Shown: one piece after another, positions 24,664 through 32,617 of the stretch
How positions within the stretch are numbered: position 1 is the stretch's first letter
Layout of the letters: each line of letters starts with the position of its first letter
NCBI RefSeq assembly: GCF_014836945.1
Contig: NZ_JACSPX010000001.1
Location: forward strand, 1,639,313-1,703,312
Length of the DNA: 64,000 bases
Source of the DNA: Microbacterium commune
GTDB taxonomy: Bacteria > Actinomycetota > Actinomycetes > Actinomycetales > Microbacteriaceae
Direction: 5' to 3'
Notes under the pieces: generated by a model
Databases searched by the model: none
Told to the model about the DNA's origin: nothing
Seen by the model: only the letters and a program-made list of their open reading frames with translations
Program-made: the position numbers and the translations under genes

Positions 24664-26331
24664 TTGACCTCTCTTTCCTCCCCTCCCTCTTCGACCACCC
24701 GCTCGGCGCGTGAGGTGTTCACCGCCATCTCCGGCCTCATCGTCGGCATGTTCGTCGCCGTGCTCTCGGGCACCGTCGTCTCGACATCGCTGCCGGTCAT
24801 CATCGCCGACCTGGGTGGCACGCAGGCCCAGTACACCTGGGTGATCACCGCCAGTCTGCTGGCGACGGCCGTATCCACTCCGATCTGGGGCAAGCTCGCC
24901 GATCTGCTCGACCGCAAGGTGCTCGTGCAGGTATCACTCGTGCTGTTCACCCTCGGCACGGTGATCGCGGGCTTCTCGACCGACACGAACATGCTCATCG
25001 CCGTGCGCGTCGTGCAGGGGATCGGCGTGGGCGGCCTTATGTCGCTGGTCATGGTCGCCGTGGCCCTGATCATCTCGCCACGCGAGCGCGGCAAGTACAT
25101 GGGCGTGGTCGGCGGCATCATGGCCTTCGCCACGATCGGCGGCCCGTTGCTGGGTGGATTCATCACCGACGTGTGGGGGTGGAGGGCGAACTTCTTCGTC
25201 GGCGTGCCGTTCGCCGTGCTCGCGCTCGTGCTGCTGCAGCTCACCCTGCACCTGCCCAAGCCGCAGAACGCGAAGGTCTCGATCGACTACCTCGGCATCG
25301 TGCTGCTCGCCGTCGGCGTCTCGGCGCTGCTGATCTGGGTCTCGATGGGTGGCTCGCAGTTCGACTGGGACTCCTCGACCAGCTACGCGCTCGGCATCGG
25401 AGCCGCGGTCGTGATCCTCGCCTTCATCGCGGTCGAGTTCGTCGTGCCCGAGCCGATCGTGCCGATGACGCTGTTCAAGAACCGCACGTTCACGCTCTCG
25501 GTGATCGCCTCGATCGCGATCGGCGTCTCGATGTTCGCCACCTCGGTCTTCCTCGCGCAGTACTTCCAGCTCGCCCGCGGCGCCACCCCGACGGAGTCGG
25601 GTCTGATGACCATCCCGATGATCGTCGGCCAGATGGGCGCGTCGATCATCATCGGCCAGCTCGTGAGCCGCTTCGGCAAGTGGAAGGGCTGGATGATGCT
25701 GGGCTCGGTGCTCGCCCTCGTCGGCGTGTCTCTGATGTCCACGCTGCGCTGGGACACCCCGTTCCCCCTGGTCGCGATCTACATGTTCGTGCTGGGCGCG
25801 GGGCTCGGCATGGTGATGCAGAACCTCACCCTCATCGTGCAGAACGACACCCCGGCACGTCAGCTGGGCGCCGCGTCGTCGGGCGTCAACTTCTTCCGCA
25901 CCATCGCGGGAACCATCGGCGTGACCATCATGGGCTCCATCCTCGCCACCAACGTCGGCGCGTACATCAAGGACGACCTCGCGACGTTCGTGCCGAAGTC
26001 GCCGGAGGAGGTGAGCGCTCTGACGTCGCTCGGCTCGGGCAACGTGCCCGACATGTCGAGCCTGCCGGAGAGCATCCGCCGCGTGGTCGAGTCTGCCTAC
26101 GGACTGGGCATCGCCGACGCGTTCATCGTCGCCGTGCCGCTGGCCGTGATCGGCGTGATCGCGATCGCGTTCATCCGCAACAAGCCGCTGTCGACGAAGA
26201 ACTCGGCCGAGCAGCTGCGCGAGCAGGCCGAAGGGTCGGCGATCGAGGTCGCCGAGGCCGAGGTGGGCGGGTCGACCGGCAGCATCCGCGTGGTCGCGAA
26301 CGACGGCCGCGTGCCGGAGCAGGTGCGCTGA
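24664..26331 (+). CDS. MFS drug exporter, DHA2 (EmrB/QacA) family
   Basis: A 555-residue, 14-segment major facilitator. Motif A is WGKLADLLDRK, motif C-like VQGIGVGGLMSLVMV follows, and a long cytoplasmic tail begins near residue 500. DHA2 members expel drugs or toxic compounds by proton antiport. The start is a TTG at 24664 with CAGGAG about 10 nt upstream; no ATG or GTG nearby fits better. The marR gene follows after one base, so exporter and regulator form an operon that the MarR protein probably represses through the two upstream palindromes. Confidence 0.92.
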   Translation: MTSLSSPPSSTTRSAREVFTAISGLIVGMFVAVLSGTVVSTSLPVIIADLGGTQAQYTWVITASLLATAVSTPIWGKLADLLDRKVLVQVSLVLFTLGTVIAGFSTDTNMLIAVRVVQGIGVGGLMSLVMVAVALIISPRERGKYMGVVGGIMAFATIGGPLLGGFITDVWGWRANFFVGVPFAVLALVLLQLTLHLPKPQNAKVSIDYLGIVLLAVGVSALLIWVSMGGSQFDWDSSTSYALGIGAAVVILAFIAVEFVVPEPIVPMTLFKNRTFTLSVIASIAIGVSMFATSVFLAQYFQLARGATPTESGLMTIPMIVGQMGASIIIGQLVSRFGKWKGWMMLGSVLALVGVSLMSTLRWDTPFPLVAIYMFVLGAGLGMVMQNLTLIVQNDTPARQLGAASSGVNFFRTIAGTIGVTIMGSILATNVGAYIKDDLATFVPKSPEEVSALTSLGSGNVPDMSSLPESIRRVVESAYGLGIADAFIVAVPLAVIGVIAIAFIRNKPLSTKNSAEQLREQAEGSAIEVAEAEVGGSTGSIRVVANDGRVPEQVR

Positions 26332-26332
26332 G

Positions 26333-26770
26333 GTGCAGACGCAGAGCGTCGACGAGGCACTCGCCGACTTCCAGGGGCAGCTGAACCTCATCTTCTCGCG
26401 GGCGAAGACCCTCTGGCGCGAGTCCGCGGCGCGGATGCACCCCGACCTGCAGCCCTCCGGATACAAGCTGCTGTCGTACATCGCCCGCACGGGCGGCGCG
26501 AACGCCCACCAGCTCGCCGAGCTGTTCGAGATGGACAAGTCGATGGTGAGTCGTCAGATCCGGATGCTGGAGGACTTCGGGCTGCTCGAGTCCCGCCCGG
26601 ACGAGCGCGACGGCAGGCTGCGGGCGCTCACCGCCACCGCCGCGGCGCAGGAGACGCTCGCCCAGCTGCGGTCGGAGAACGCCGAGCGGATGCGGGCCGT
26701 GCTCGCCGAGCTGACGCCGGAAGAGGTGCAGGCCGCGTCGAAGGCGTTCCGCCTGCTCGCGGAGGTCTGA
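26333..26770 (+). CDS. MarR-family regulator of the exporter operon
   Basis: A 145-residue winged-helix protein: HQLAELFEMDKSMVSRQIRML is the recognition region and RPDERDGRLRALT the wing. The GTG start lies one base after the exporter stop, so it is co-transcribed. The paired GTTGA-type palindromes upstream of the exporter are its probable operators, giving negative autoregulation relieved by the exported compound. Confidence 0.92.
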   Translation: MQTQSVDEALADFQGQLNLIFSRAKTLWRESAARMHPDLQPSGYKLLSYIARTGGANAHQLAELFEMDKSMVSRQIRMLEDFGLLESRPDERDGRLRALTATAAAQETLAQLRSENAERMRAVLAELTPEEVQAASKAFRLLAEV

Positions 26771-26798
26771 GCCCGGGGGCGTCGCCCCCCCGATCGCG

Positions 26799-26854
26799 TG
26801 CGGGGTCGGTTGTGCACGATTTCGGCGCTGGATGCGTACGCAAGTGACCTCGCA
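26799..26854 (+). repeat. Family B 56-bp palindromic repeat, copy 2
   Basis: TGCGGGGTCGGTTGTGCAC at the left and TGCGTACGCAAGTGACCTCG at the right, same length as the other copies. An extra right-hand half copy (GCGTACCGAACTGACCTCGCA) follows at 26869-26889. Confidence 0.7.
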
Positions 26855-26891
26855 CCGCTGCTCGCGGATGCGTACCGAACTGACCTCGCAG

Positions 26892-26932
26892 GGCGATCGC
26901 ACGGCGATCGCACGGCGATCGCACGGCGACCG
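26892..26932 (+). repeat. 11-bp tandem repeat (GGCGATCGCAC, nearly four units)
   Basis: Three perfect GGCGATCGCAC units and a degenerate fourth lie between family B copy 2 and the second marR promoter. The unit contains GCGATCGC, a self-complementary octamer. Confidence 0.75.
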
Positions 26933-26954
26933 CGGGGCCGGAAGGGCCGCGGTT

Positions 26955-26960
26955 TAGGCT
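26955..26960 (+). promoter_or_regulatory. Putative leaderless -10 (TAGGCT) of the second marR
   Basis: TAGGCT, 6 nt, then GTG 26967. Confidence 0.5.
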
Positions 26961-26966
26961 GGCGAG

Positions 26967-27440
26967 GTGAGCGATGCCCCCGACGATGCGCCCCTCCCCG
27001 ACGACACCCTCGACGGCGCGGCGCTCGACGATGCCGTGCACCGCGTCGAGCGGGAGCTCGGCCGGCTGTTCGCGCGGATCCGCGTGGGGTGGCGCGACGC
27101 GGCGGCGACCGTGCATCCGGAGCTGCAGCCGTTGGGCTACCAGGTGCTCGTGTCGATCGTGAACGGCCACGGCAGCGCCGGCGAGATCATCGATCGCCTG
27201 CAGACCGACAAGTCGGCGGTGAGCCGCCAGGTGAGTCGGCTCACCGAGCTCGGGCTGGTCGAGAGCATCCGGGATGCCGATGATCGGCGCGCCCGTCGTC
27301 TGGTCGCCACGCCCCTGGCCGTCGATCGCGTCACCGCGGCGCGCGCGGCGTACGAGAGCCGCCTCGCCGAGCGCCTGCGGCGCTGGTCGGCCGAGGATCT
27401 CGACCACTTCGCGGACCTGCTCGACGACCTCGCGAACTGA
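26967..27440 (+). CDS. MarR-family transcriptional regulator
   Basis: A 157-residue MarR protein with an acidic N-terminal extension (residues 1-25). The HTH contains IIDRLQTDKSAVSRQVSRLTELG and the wing RDADDRRARRLV. It is paralogous to the exporter-linked MarR: both share ELQPLGYQ/DLQPSGYK-like N-terminal segments and the DKS.VSRQ recognition helix. The GTG start is supported by the leaderless -10. It stands alone between a repeat region and the sugar cluster, so its target is unknown. Confidence 0.88.
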   Translation: MSDAPDDAPLPDDTLDGAALDDAVHRVERELGRLFARIRVGWRDAAATVHPELQPLGYQVLVSIVNGHGSAGEIIDRLQTDKSAVSRQVSRLTELGLVESIRDADDRRARRLVATPLAVDRVTAARAAYESRLAERLRRWSAEDLDHFADLLDDLAN

Positions 27441-27476
27441 CCGGGCTTGCGGTGGGCGACGGAAGGTGCTTTTATA

Positions 27477-27505
27477 TCGGAAAGCGTTTACCCATCACTT
27501 TCCGA
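27477..27505. promoter_or_regulatory. Candidate LacI operator upstream of the sugar cluster
   Basis: GGAAAGCGTTTACC (27479-27492) has the A/T-rich arms and central CG of LacI-family operators. A larger inverted repeat, TCGGAAAG ... CTTTCCGA (27477-27484 and 27498-27505), encloses it. The AT-rich TTTATATC just upstream may be the -10. The LacI protein at 31592 is the obvious candidate ligand. Confidence 0.55.
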
Positions 27506-27551
27506 CGGGACTCCCTCCCACCGGGCACAGACCTCGACAGAACGGACCACC

Positions 27552-28706
27552 ATGACCGACGTGCGTGAGATCGGCATCATCATGAACGGCGTCTCCGGAC
27601 GCATGGGCTACCGGCAGCACCTCGTGCGATCGATCCTCGCGATCCGCGATCAGGGCGGCGTCGAGCTGCCCGACGGCTCGAAGGTCACGGTCAGGCCGAT
27701 GCTCGTCGGGCGCAGCGAGGCGAAGCTCGCCGAGCTCGCCGCCAAGCACGGCATCGACGACTACACGACCGACCTCGACGCCGCGCTCGCCGACCCGAAG
27801 TGGGAGATCTACGCCGACTTCCTGGTGACCAAGGCGCGCGCCACCGCGATCCGCAAGGCCATCGCCGCCGGCAAGGCGATCTACACCGAGAAGCCCACCG
27901 CCGAGTCGCTGGAAGAGGCCCTCGAGCTGGCGAAGCTCGCGCAGGATGCCGGCGTCAAGACCGGGGTCGTGCACGACAAGCTCTACCTGCCCGGGCTGCA
28001 GAAGCTCAAGCGCCTGATCGACTCGGGCTTCTTCGGCCGCATCCTCTCGGTGCGCGGCGAGTTCGGCTACTGGGTGTTCGAGGGCGACTGGCAGCCGGCG
28101 CAGCGCCCCAGCTGGAACTACCGCACCGAAGACGGCGGCGGCATCATCACCGACATGTTCCCGCACTGGAACTACGTGCTCGAGAACCTCTTCGGTGAGG
28201 TGAAGAGCGTCTACGCCCAGGCCGCCGTGCACATCGCCGACCGCTGGGACGAGAAGGGCGAGCACTACACCGCCACCGCCGAAGACGCCGCGTACGGCAT
28301 CTTCGAGATCGAGGGCGGCGTGATCGCCGAGATCAACTCCTCGTGGACCGTGCGCGTGAACCGCGACGAGCTGGTCGAGTTCCAGGTCGACGGCACGCAC
28401 GGCTCGGCCGTGGTCGGCCTGTTCGGCTGCAAGATCCAGCCGCGCAACGCCACCCCGAAGCCGGTCTGGAACCCCGACCTCGAAGACACCCACGACTACG
28501 ACGGCGACTGGCAGAACGTGCCGACGAACGACGTCTTCCTCAACGGCTTCCGCCAGCAGTGGGAGGAGTATCTCACCTCGTACGTGCTCGGCACCGACTA
28601 CCCGTTCGACCTGCTCGCGGGCGCCCGCGGGGTGCAGTTCGCTGAGGCCGGCCTGACCTCGAGCGCCGAGGGCCGCAAGGTCGCCATCGAGAGGCTGTCG
28701 CTGTGA
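27552..28706 (+). CDS. Gfo/Idh/MocA-family NAD(P)-dependent oxidoreductase
   Basis: A 384-residue sugar or polyol dehydrogenase. The N-terminal Rossmann domain has a slightly altered glycine motif (IIMNGVSGRMGYRQ), and the EKP triad member (IYTEKPTAES) is present at about residues 115-124. A C-terminal Gfo/Idh beta-sheet domain follows. Members oxidise hydroxyls on sugars, inositols or their derivatives. ATG 27552 was chosen as the first Rossmann-proximal start; no good Shine-Dalgarno is seen. It is the first gene of the cluster and overlaps the next gene by GTGA. Confidence 0.9.
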   Translation: MTDVREIGIIMNGVSGRMGYRQHLVRSILAIRDQGGVELPDGSKVTVRPMLVGRSEAKLAELAAKHGIDDYTTDLDAALADPKWEIYADFLVTKARATAIRKAIAAGKAIYTEKPTAESLEEALELAKLAQDAGVKTGVVHDKLYLPGLQKLKRLIDSGFFGRILSVRGEFGYWVFEGDWQPAQRPSWNYRTEDGGGIITDMFPHWNYVLENLFGEVKSVYAQAAVHIADRWDEKGEHYTATAEDAAYGIFEIEGGVIAEINSSWTVRVNRDELVEFQVDGTHGSAVVGLFGCKIQPRNATPKPVWNPDLEDTHDYDGDWQNVPTNDVFLNGFRQQWEEYLTSYVLGTDYPFDLLAGARGVQFAEAGLTSSAEGRKVAIERLSL

Positions 28707-29899
28707 CGACGCTTCGCCTGCTCTCGGCATCCGGAGATCTCTCCGATGCCACGCTCAACGACTCGGGCGGGTACGCGCGCCCGACCTCGCCGCTGCGCTC
28801 GCGCGTGGCCTACGCCGCGGCGCACGTCGTGCCGCGGACGCACGCCGACAACACCCCCGGCCAGCCCGCCGACATCGACTGGGATGCGACACTCGCGTTC
28901 CGCCGCAACGTCTATTCGTGGGGGCTGGGGGTGGCGGATGCCATGGACACCGCCCAGCGCAACATGGGCCTCGACGCCGCGGCGACGCGCGAGCTGATCG
29001 CCCGCAGCGCCGAGGTGGCGCGCGAGGAGGGCGGGTCGGTCGTGGTCGGGGTCAACACCGATCACGTCGCCGAGACGCACATCTCGCTGGATGCCGTCGT
29101 CGACGCGTACGTGTCGCAGCTCGAGTTCACCGAGGAGCAGGGCGCGGGGCCGGTGCTGATGGCATCCCGCCACCTTGCCCGCGTCGCCGAATCGCCCGAC
29201 GACTACCGCCGTGTCTACCGCGCGGTGCTCGAACGGGCGACCACGCCGGTGGTGCTGCACTGGCTGGGCCCGGCGTTCGACCCCGAGCTGCAGGGCTACT
29301 TCACTTCGACTTCGCTCAGCACAAGCGGTGCCCCAGACGACTGGCAGACGGCATCCGAAGTGCTGCTCGAGATCATCGGGGAGAACCCGTCGAAGATCGC
29401 CGGTGTCAAGATGAGCCTGCTCAACGCCGAGAGTGAGATCTCGGTGCGTGAGCGTCTTCCCGAAGGTGTGCGCATGTTCACCGGCGACGACTTCAACTAC
29501 GTGTCGCTGATCGGCGACTCGCAGGTCGGGCGACGGTCGTACTCCGACGCGCTGCTGGGTGCGTTCGCCGCCATCACCCCGGTCGCCTCGGCGGCGATCC
29601 AGGCGCTCGACGCCGACGATCACGAGGCGTACCGGCGCATCCTCGGTCCGACCGAAGAGCTCAGCCGCCAGGTGTTCGCCGCGCCGACGTTCTACTACAA
29701 GACCGGCGTCGCGTTCCTGTCGTGGCTGAACGGGCACCAGCCCGCGTTCCAGATGGTGGGCGGTCTGCACTCCGCGCGCAGCCTGCCGCATCTGTCGCGC
29801 ATCGTCGAGCTGGCCAACGCGTCGCTCGCGCTCGAGAACCCCGAGCTCGCGCGCGAGCGCTGGCACGGCATGCTGAAGCTGAACGGACTGGACGCGTGA
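28703..29899 (+). CDS. DUF993 protein (dihydrodipicolinate synthase-like aldolase)
   Basis: A 398-residue TIM-barrel protein of the DUF993 family, distantly related to DHDPS/NAL class I aldolases. A Lys at about position 236 (IAGVKMSLLNAE) sits where DHDPS-type enzymes have the Schiff-base Lys. The reaction is not known to me for this family. Coupled start codons upstream (GTGA) and downstream (TGATG) show it is made together with the dehydrogenase and the isomerase. A repeat-derived insert occurs at about residues 201-208. A retro-aldol step on an oxidised sugar is a reasonable guess. Confidence 0.8.
   Translation: MTTLRLLSASGDLSDATLNDSGGYARPTSPLRSRVAYAAAHVVPRTHADNTPGQPADIDWDATLAFRRNVYSWGLGVADAMDTAQRNMGLDAAATRELIARSAEVAREEGGSVVVGVNTDHVAETHISLDAVVDAYVSQLEFTEEQGAGPVLMASRHLARVAESPDDYRRVYRAVLERATTPVVLHWLGPAFDPELQGYFTSTSLSTSGAPDDWQTASEVLLEIIGENPSKIAGVKMSLLNAESEISVRERLPEGVRMFTGDDFNYVSLIGDSQVGRRSYSDALLGAFAAITPVASAAIQALDADDHEAYRRILGPTEELSRQVFAAPTFYYKTGVAFLSWLNGHQPAFQMVGGLHSARSLPHLSRIVELANASLALENPELARERWHGMLKLNGLDA
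29302..29325. repeat. GCTGAGCGAAGTCGAAG-type repeat inside the DUF993 gene
   Basis: CTTCGACTTCGCTCAGCACAAG is the reverse complement of a common dispersed repeat (GTGCTGAGCGAAGTCGAAG). It is read in frame as a Ser/Thr-rich loop (TSTSLSTSG) without breaking the gene. Confidence 0.55.
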
Positions 29900-30759
29900 T
29901 GACTCCCGACCCCCGCCTGTCGATCAACCAGGCGACCATCAAGTACGCCGATCTCGCCACGGCCCTGCGGGTGACCGCCGACGCCGGCGTGCAGTCGATC
30001 GGACTGTGGCGCGAGCCGGTGAACGAGGTCGGCCTCGACACCGCGGCGACGATGCTCGCCGACTCGGGGCTGCGCTTCTCGACCCACTGCCGAGGGGGGT
30101 TCTTCACCCTCCCGGCCGGGCCCGCGCGCGACGCCGCGCTCGACGACAACCGACGAGCGATCGACGAGACCGCGGCCCTCGCCGCCGCGGGCGCCGAGGG
30201 ATCGACGGCCGTCCTCGTGCTGGTCGCCGGCGGCCTGCCCGAGGGGTCGCGCGACCTGAACGGCGCGCGCGAGCGGGTTCGGGATGCCCTGGGCGTGCTC
30301 GCCCCGTACGCGCAGAGCGCCGGGGTCACGCTGGCGATCGAGCCCCTGCATCCGATGTTCGGCTCGGACCGCTGCGTGGTGACCACGCTCGGCCAGGCGC
30401 TGGACATCGCCGCCGACTTCGACGCCGCGACGGTCGGCGCTGCGGTCGACACCTTCCACATCTGGTGGGATCCGCAGGTGCACGAGCAGATCGCCCGTGC
30501 GGGTCGCGAGGGCCGCATCTCGACGTATCAGGTGTGCGATTGGAAGACGCCGTTCCCCGCCGACGTGCTGCTGTCGCGGCACTACATGGGCGACGGGATC
30601 ATCGACTTCGCCTCGCTCACCCGCGCGGTCGTCGAGACCGGCTACGACCGCGACATCGAGGTGGAGATCTTCAACGCCGACATCTGGTCGGACGCGCCGG
30701 AGAAGGTCGTCGCGCGCACCGCCGAGGCGTTCTCGGCGACGGTCTCGCCGTACCTGTGA
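29899..30759 (+). CDS. Sugar phosphate isomerase/epimerase (AP endonuclease 2-type TIM barrel)
   Basis: A 286-residue xylose isomerase-like TIM barrel. Metal-site segments AIEPLHPMF (Glu), DTFHIWWDPQ (Asp, His) and EVEIFNADIW (C-terminal Glu) are in the usual order. Members include sugar and inosose isomerases and 3-keto-glycoside-processing enzymes. Its ATG overlaps the DUF993 stop by one base (TGATG). It differs clearly from the next gene, so the two probably catalyse separate steps. Confidence 0.87.
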   Translation: MTPDPRLSINQATIKYADLATALRVTADAGVQSIGLWREPVNEVGLDTAATMLADSGLRFSTHCRGGFFTLPAGPARDAALDDNRRAIDETAALAAAGAEGSTAVLVLVAGGLPEGSRDLNGARERVRDALGVLAPYAQSAGVTLAIEPLHPMFGSDRCVVTTLGQALDIAADFDAATVGAAVDTFHIWWDPQVHEQIARAGREGRISTYQVCDWKTPFPADVLLSRHYMGDGIIDFASLTRAVVETGYDRDIEVEIFNADIWSDAPEKVVARTAEAFSATVSPYL

Positions 30760-30781
30760 TGTGCTGGTGCGGGAGGCGCGC

Positions 30782-31582
30782 ATGATCAGAGCGGGGCTGT
30801 GCTCGGTGACGTTTCGGCAGCTGGCCGCCGAGGAGGTGGCCGCGCGGGCCGCGGTGGCCGGGCTCGAGGTGATCGAGTGGGGTGGCGACGTGCACGTGCC
30901 GCCCGGCGATGTCGAGCGCGCCGCGGAGGTCGCGGCGGCGACGACGGATGCAGGCCTTGCGGTGTGCTCGTACGGCTCGTACTTCCGCGCCGGAGCAGAC
31001 GAGTCGCTCACGCCGATCCTCGACAGCGCGACCGCGCTGGCCGCGGACCGCGTGCGCATCTGGGCCGGCCGCACGGGTTCGGCCGATGCGAGCCCCGAGC
31101 AGTACGCGCAGGTCGTCTCGCGGCTGCGGGATGCCGTCGCCGAGGCGTCCGAGCGGCGCGTCGCCCTAGCGCTGGAGTTCCACCGGCGCACGCTCGCCGA
31201 CACCCCGGCGGCGACGCTGCGACTGCTGGCGGACGTGCCTGGGCTCTCGACGTACTGGCAGCCCACCGTGGACGCCCCCGACGATGTCGCCCTGCACGAG
31301 TTCGCGCAGATCGCCGAGCACACCAGCGCCGTGCACGTGTTCTCGTGGTGGCCGTTCGACACGAGGCTGCGCCTCAGCGCGCGCGAGAGCCTCTGGCATC
31401 CGCTCTTCGTCGCGGCGTCGGCGCAGCCGGTGCCGCCGCGCGACGCGCTGCTCGAGTTCGTCGTCGACGACGACCCGGCGCTGCTGGCAGCGGAGGCGGC
31501 GACTCTGCTCGACCTCCTCGATCGCGGTGCCGCGTCCGAGTCGCCCCGCCCTGTGCCGGGTCGGGATGCCGGCAATCGGTAG
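30782..31582 (+). CDS. Second sugar phosphate isomerase/epimerase
   Basis: A 266-residue TIM barrel of the same superfamily. VIEWGGDVHVPP near residue 30, ALEFHRRTLADT (Glu) and AVHVFSW (His) are the metal-site strands. ATG 30782 has GGGAGG upstream. The last 30 residues are low-complexity. It lies 22 bases after the first isomerase and 9 bases before the LacI start, within the same cluster. Confidence 0.82.
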   Translation: MIRAGLCSVTFRQLAAEEVAARAAVAGLEVIEWGGDVHVPPGDVERAAEVAAATTDAGLAVCSYGSYFRAGADESLTPILDSATALAADRVRIWAGRTGSADASPEQYAQVVSRLRDAVAEASERRVALALEFHRRTLADTPAATLRLLADVPGLSTYWQPTVDAPDDVALHEFAQIAEHTSAVHVFSWWPFDTRLRLSARESLWHPLFVAASAQPVPPRDALLEFVVDDDPALLAAEAATLLDLLDRGAASESPRPVPGRDAGNR

Positions 31583-31585
31583 GCT
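31580..31585 (+). promoter_or_regulatory. Putative leaderless -10 (TAGGCT) of the cluster LacI gene
   Basis: TAGGCT with 6 nt to ATG 31592, overlapping the stop codon of the upstream isomerase gene. It would let the regulator be expressed independently of the operon. Confidence 0.5.
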
Positions 31586-31591
31586 GTGGCC

Positions 31592-32617
31592 ATGACCGCC
31601 GACGCCGCGTCCGCGCGCACCTCGCCGCCCACGCTGCACGACGTGGCACGCACGGCGGGGGTCTCGCTCGCCACCGCATCCCGGGTGCTGAACGGCTCTG
31701 AGCGCAAGGTCGCCGAGTCGTTCCGCGAACGCGTCGAGAAGGCGGCCGAAGAGCTCGGCTACACGGCGAACGCCTCGGCGCAGGCCACGGCGAGGGGCAC
31801 ATCGGCGGCCATCGCGCTGCTCGTCGCCGACATCGCCGACCCCTACTTCGGGCTGATCGCCTCGGGCGTGGCCCGCGGCGCCGACGAGGAGGGGCTGATC
31901 GTCACCATCGCGATCACCGAGCGCGACCCGCAGCGGGAGACGAAGATCCTGCGTGCGCTGCGCGGGCAGCGTCCGCGTGGCGTGATCCTCGCCGCCTCGC
32001 GGGGCAACGACGGTGAAGACGACACGCACGGCGAACTCTCCGCATTCTCCGGTCTGGGCGGACGCACCGTCACGTTCGGCCCCGGCGGCGACCGCAGCAT
32101 CCGCATCGACAACCGCGGCGGCGCCGAGCGCCTGGGCCGCGCGATGGCGGCTCTCGGCTACCGCCGCGCGATCGCGATCGGCGCCACGGAGGGCGTGCGC
32201 ACATCCGATGACCGACTCGGCGGCTTCACCGCCGGGTTCGGCGCCGAGGGCGGCGTCGTCGAACGCACCTATCGCGGCACGTTCGAGCGCGAGTCCGGGG
32301 CCGCGTCCATGAGGCAGGCGCTCGCCGACGGCGTCGACCCCGGCACCCTCGTCTTCGCGCTCAGCGACGTGATCGCCATCGGCGCCATGACCGCCATCCG
32401 CGAGGGCGGGCGACGCGTGGGCGCGGACATCGCGGTCTGCGGATTCGACGACGTGCCCGTCAGCCGCGACGTCACCCCGAGGCTGAGCACCGTGCGGGTG
32501 CCGCTGATCGAGCTCGGGTATCAGGCGTTCCGGGCGACCGTCGACGACGAGTGGCACCCGTCCACGGCCGATCTCGATGTGATCGTGCGCGAGAGCACGC
32601 CCGGAGTCGACCGGTGA
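31592..32617 (+). CDS. LacI-family regulator of the sugar cluster
   Basis: A 341-residue LacI protein. The HTH LHDVARTAGVSLATASRVLNG and the hinge NASAQATARGTS are followed by an effector domain ending in CGFDDVPVSRDVTPRLSTVR. ATG 31592 is preferred over GTG 31586 because of the leaderless spacing. It lies inside the cluster, and the LacI-like palindrome before the dehydrogenase is its probable operator. Its stop overlaps the glycerate kinase start (GTGA). Confidence 0.92.
   Translation: MTADAASARTSPPTLHDVARTAGVSLATASRVLNGSERKVAESFRERVEKAAEELGYTANASAQATARGTSAAIALLVADIADPYFGLIASGVARGADEEGLIVTIAITERDPQRETKILRALRGQRPRGVILAASRGNDGEDDTHGELSAFSGLGGRTVTFGPGGDRSIRIDNRGGAERLGRAMAALGYRRAIAIGATEGVRTSDDRLGGFTAGFGAEGGVVERTYRGTFERESGAASMRQALADGVDPGTLVFALSDVIAIGAMTAIREGGRRVGADIAVCGFDDVPVSRDVTPRLSTVRVPLIELGYQAFRATVDDEWHPSTADLDVIVRESTPGVDR

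Noticed and set aside
26892..26932. Possible CRISPR array
   Set aside because: 11-bp units without spacers and no cas genes; a simple tandem repeat.
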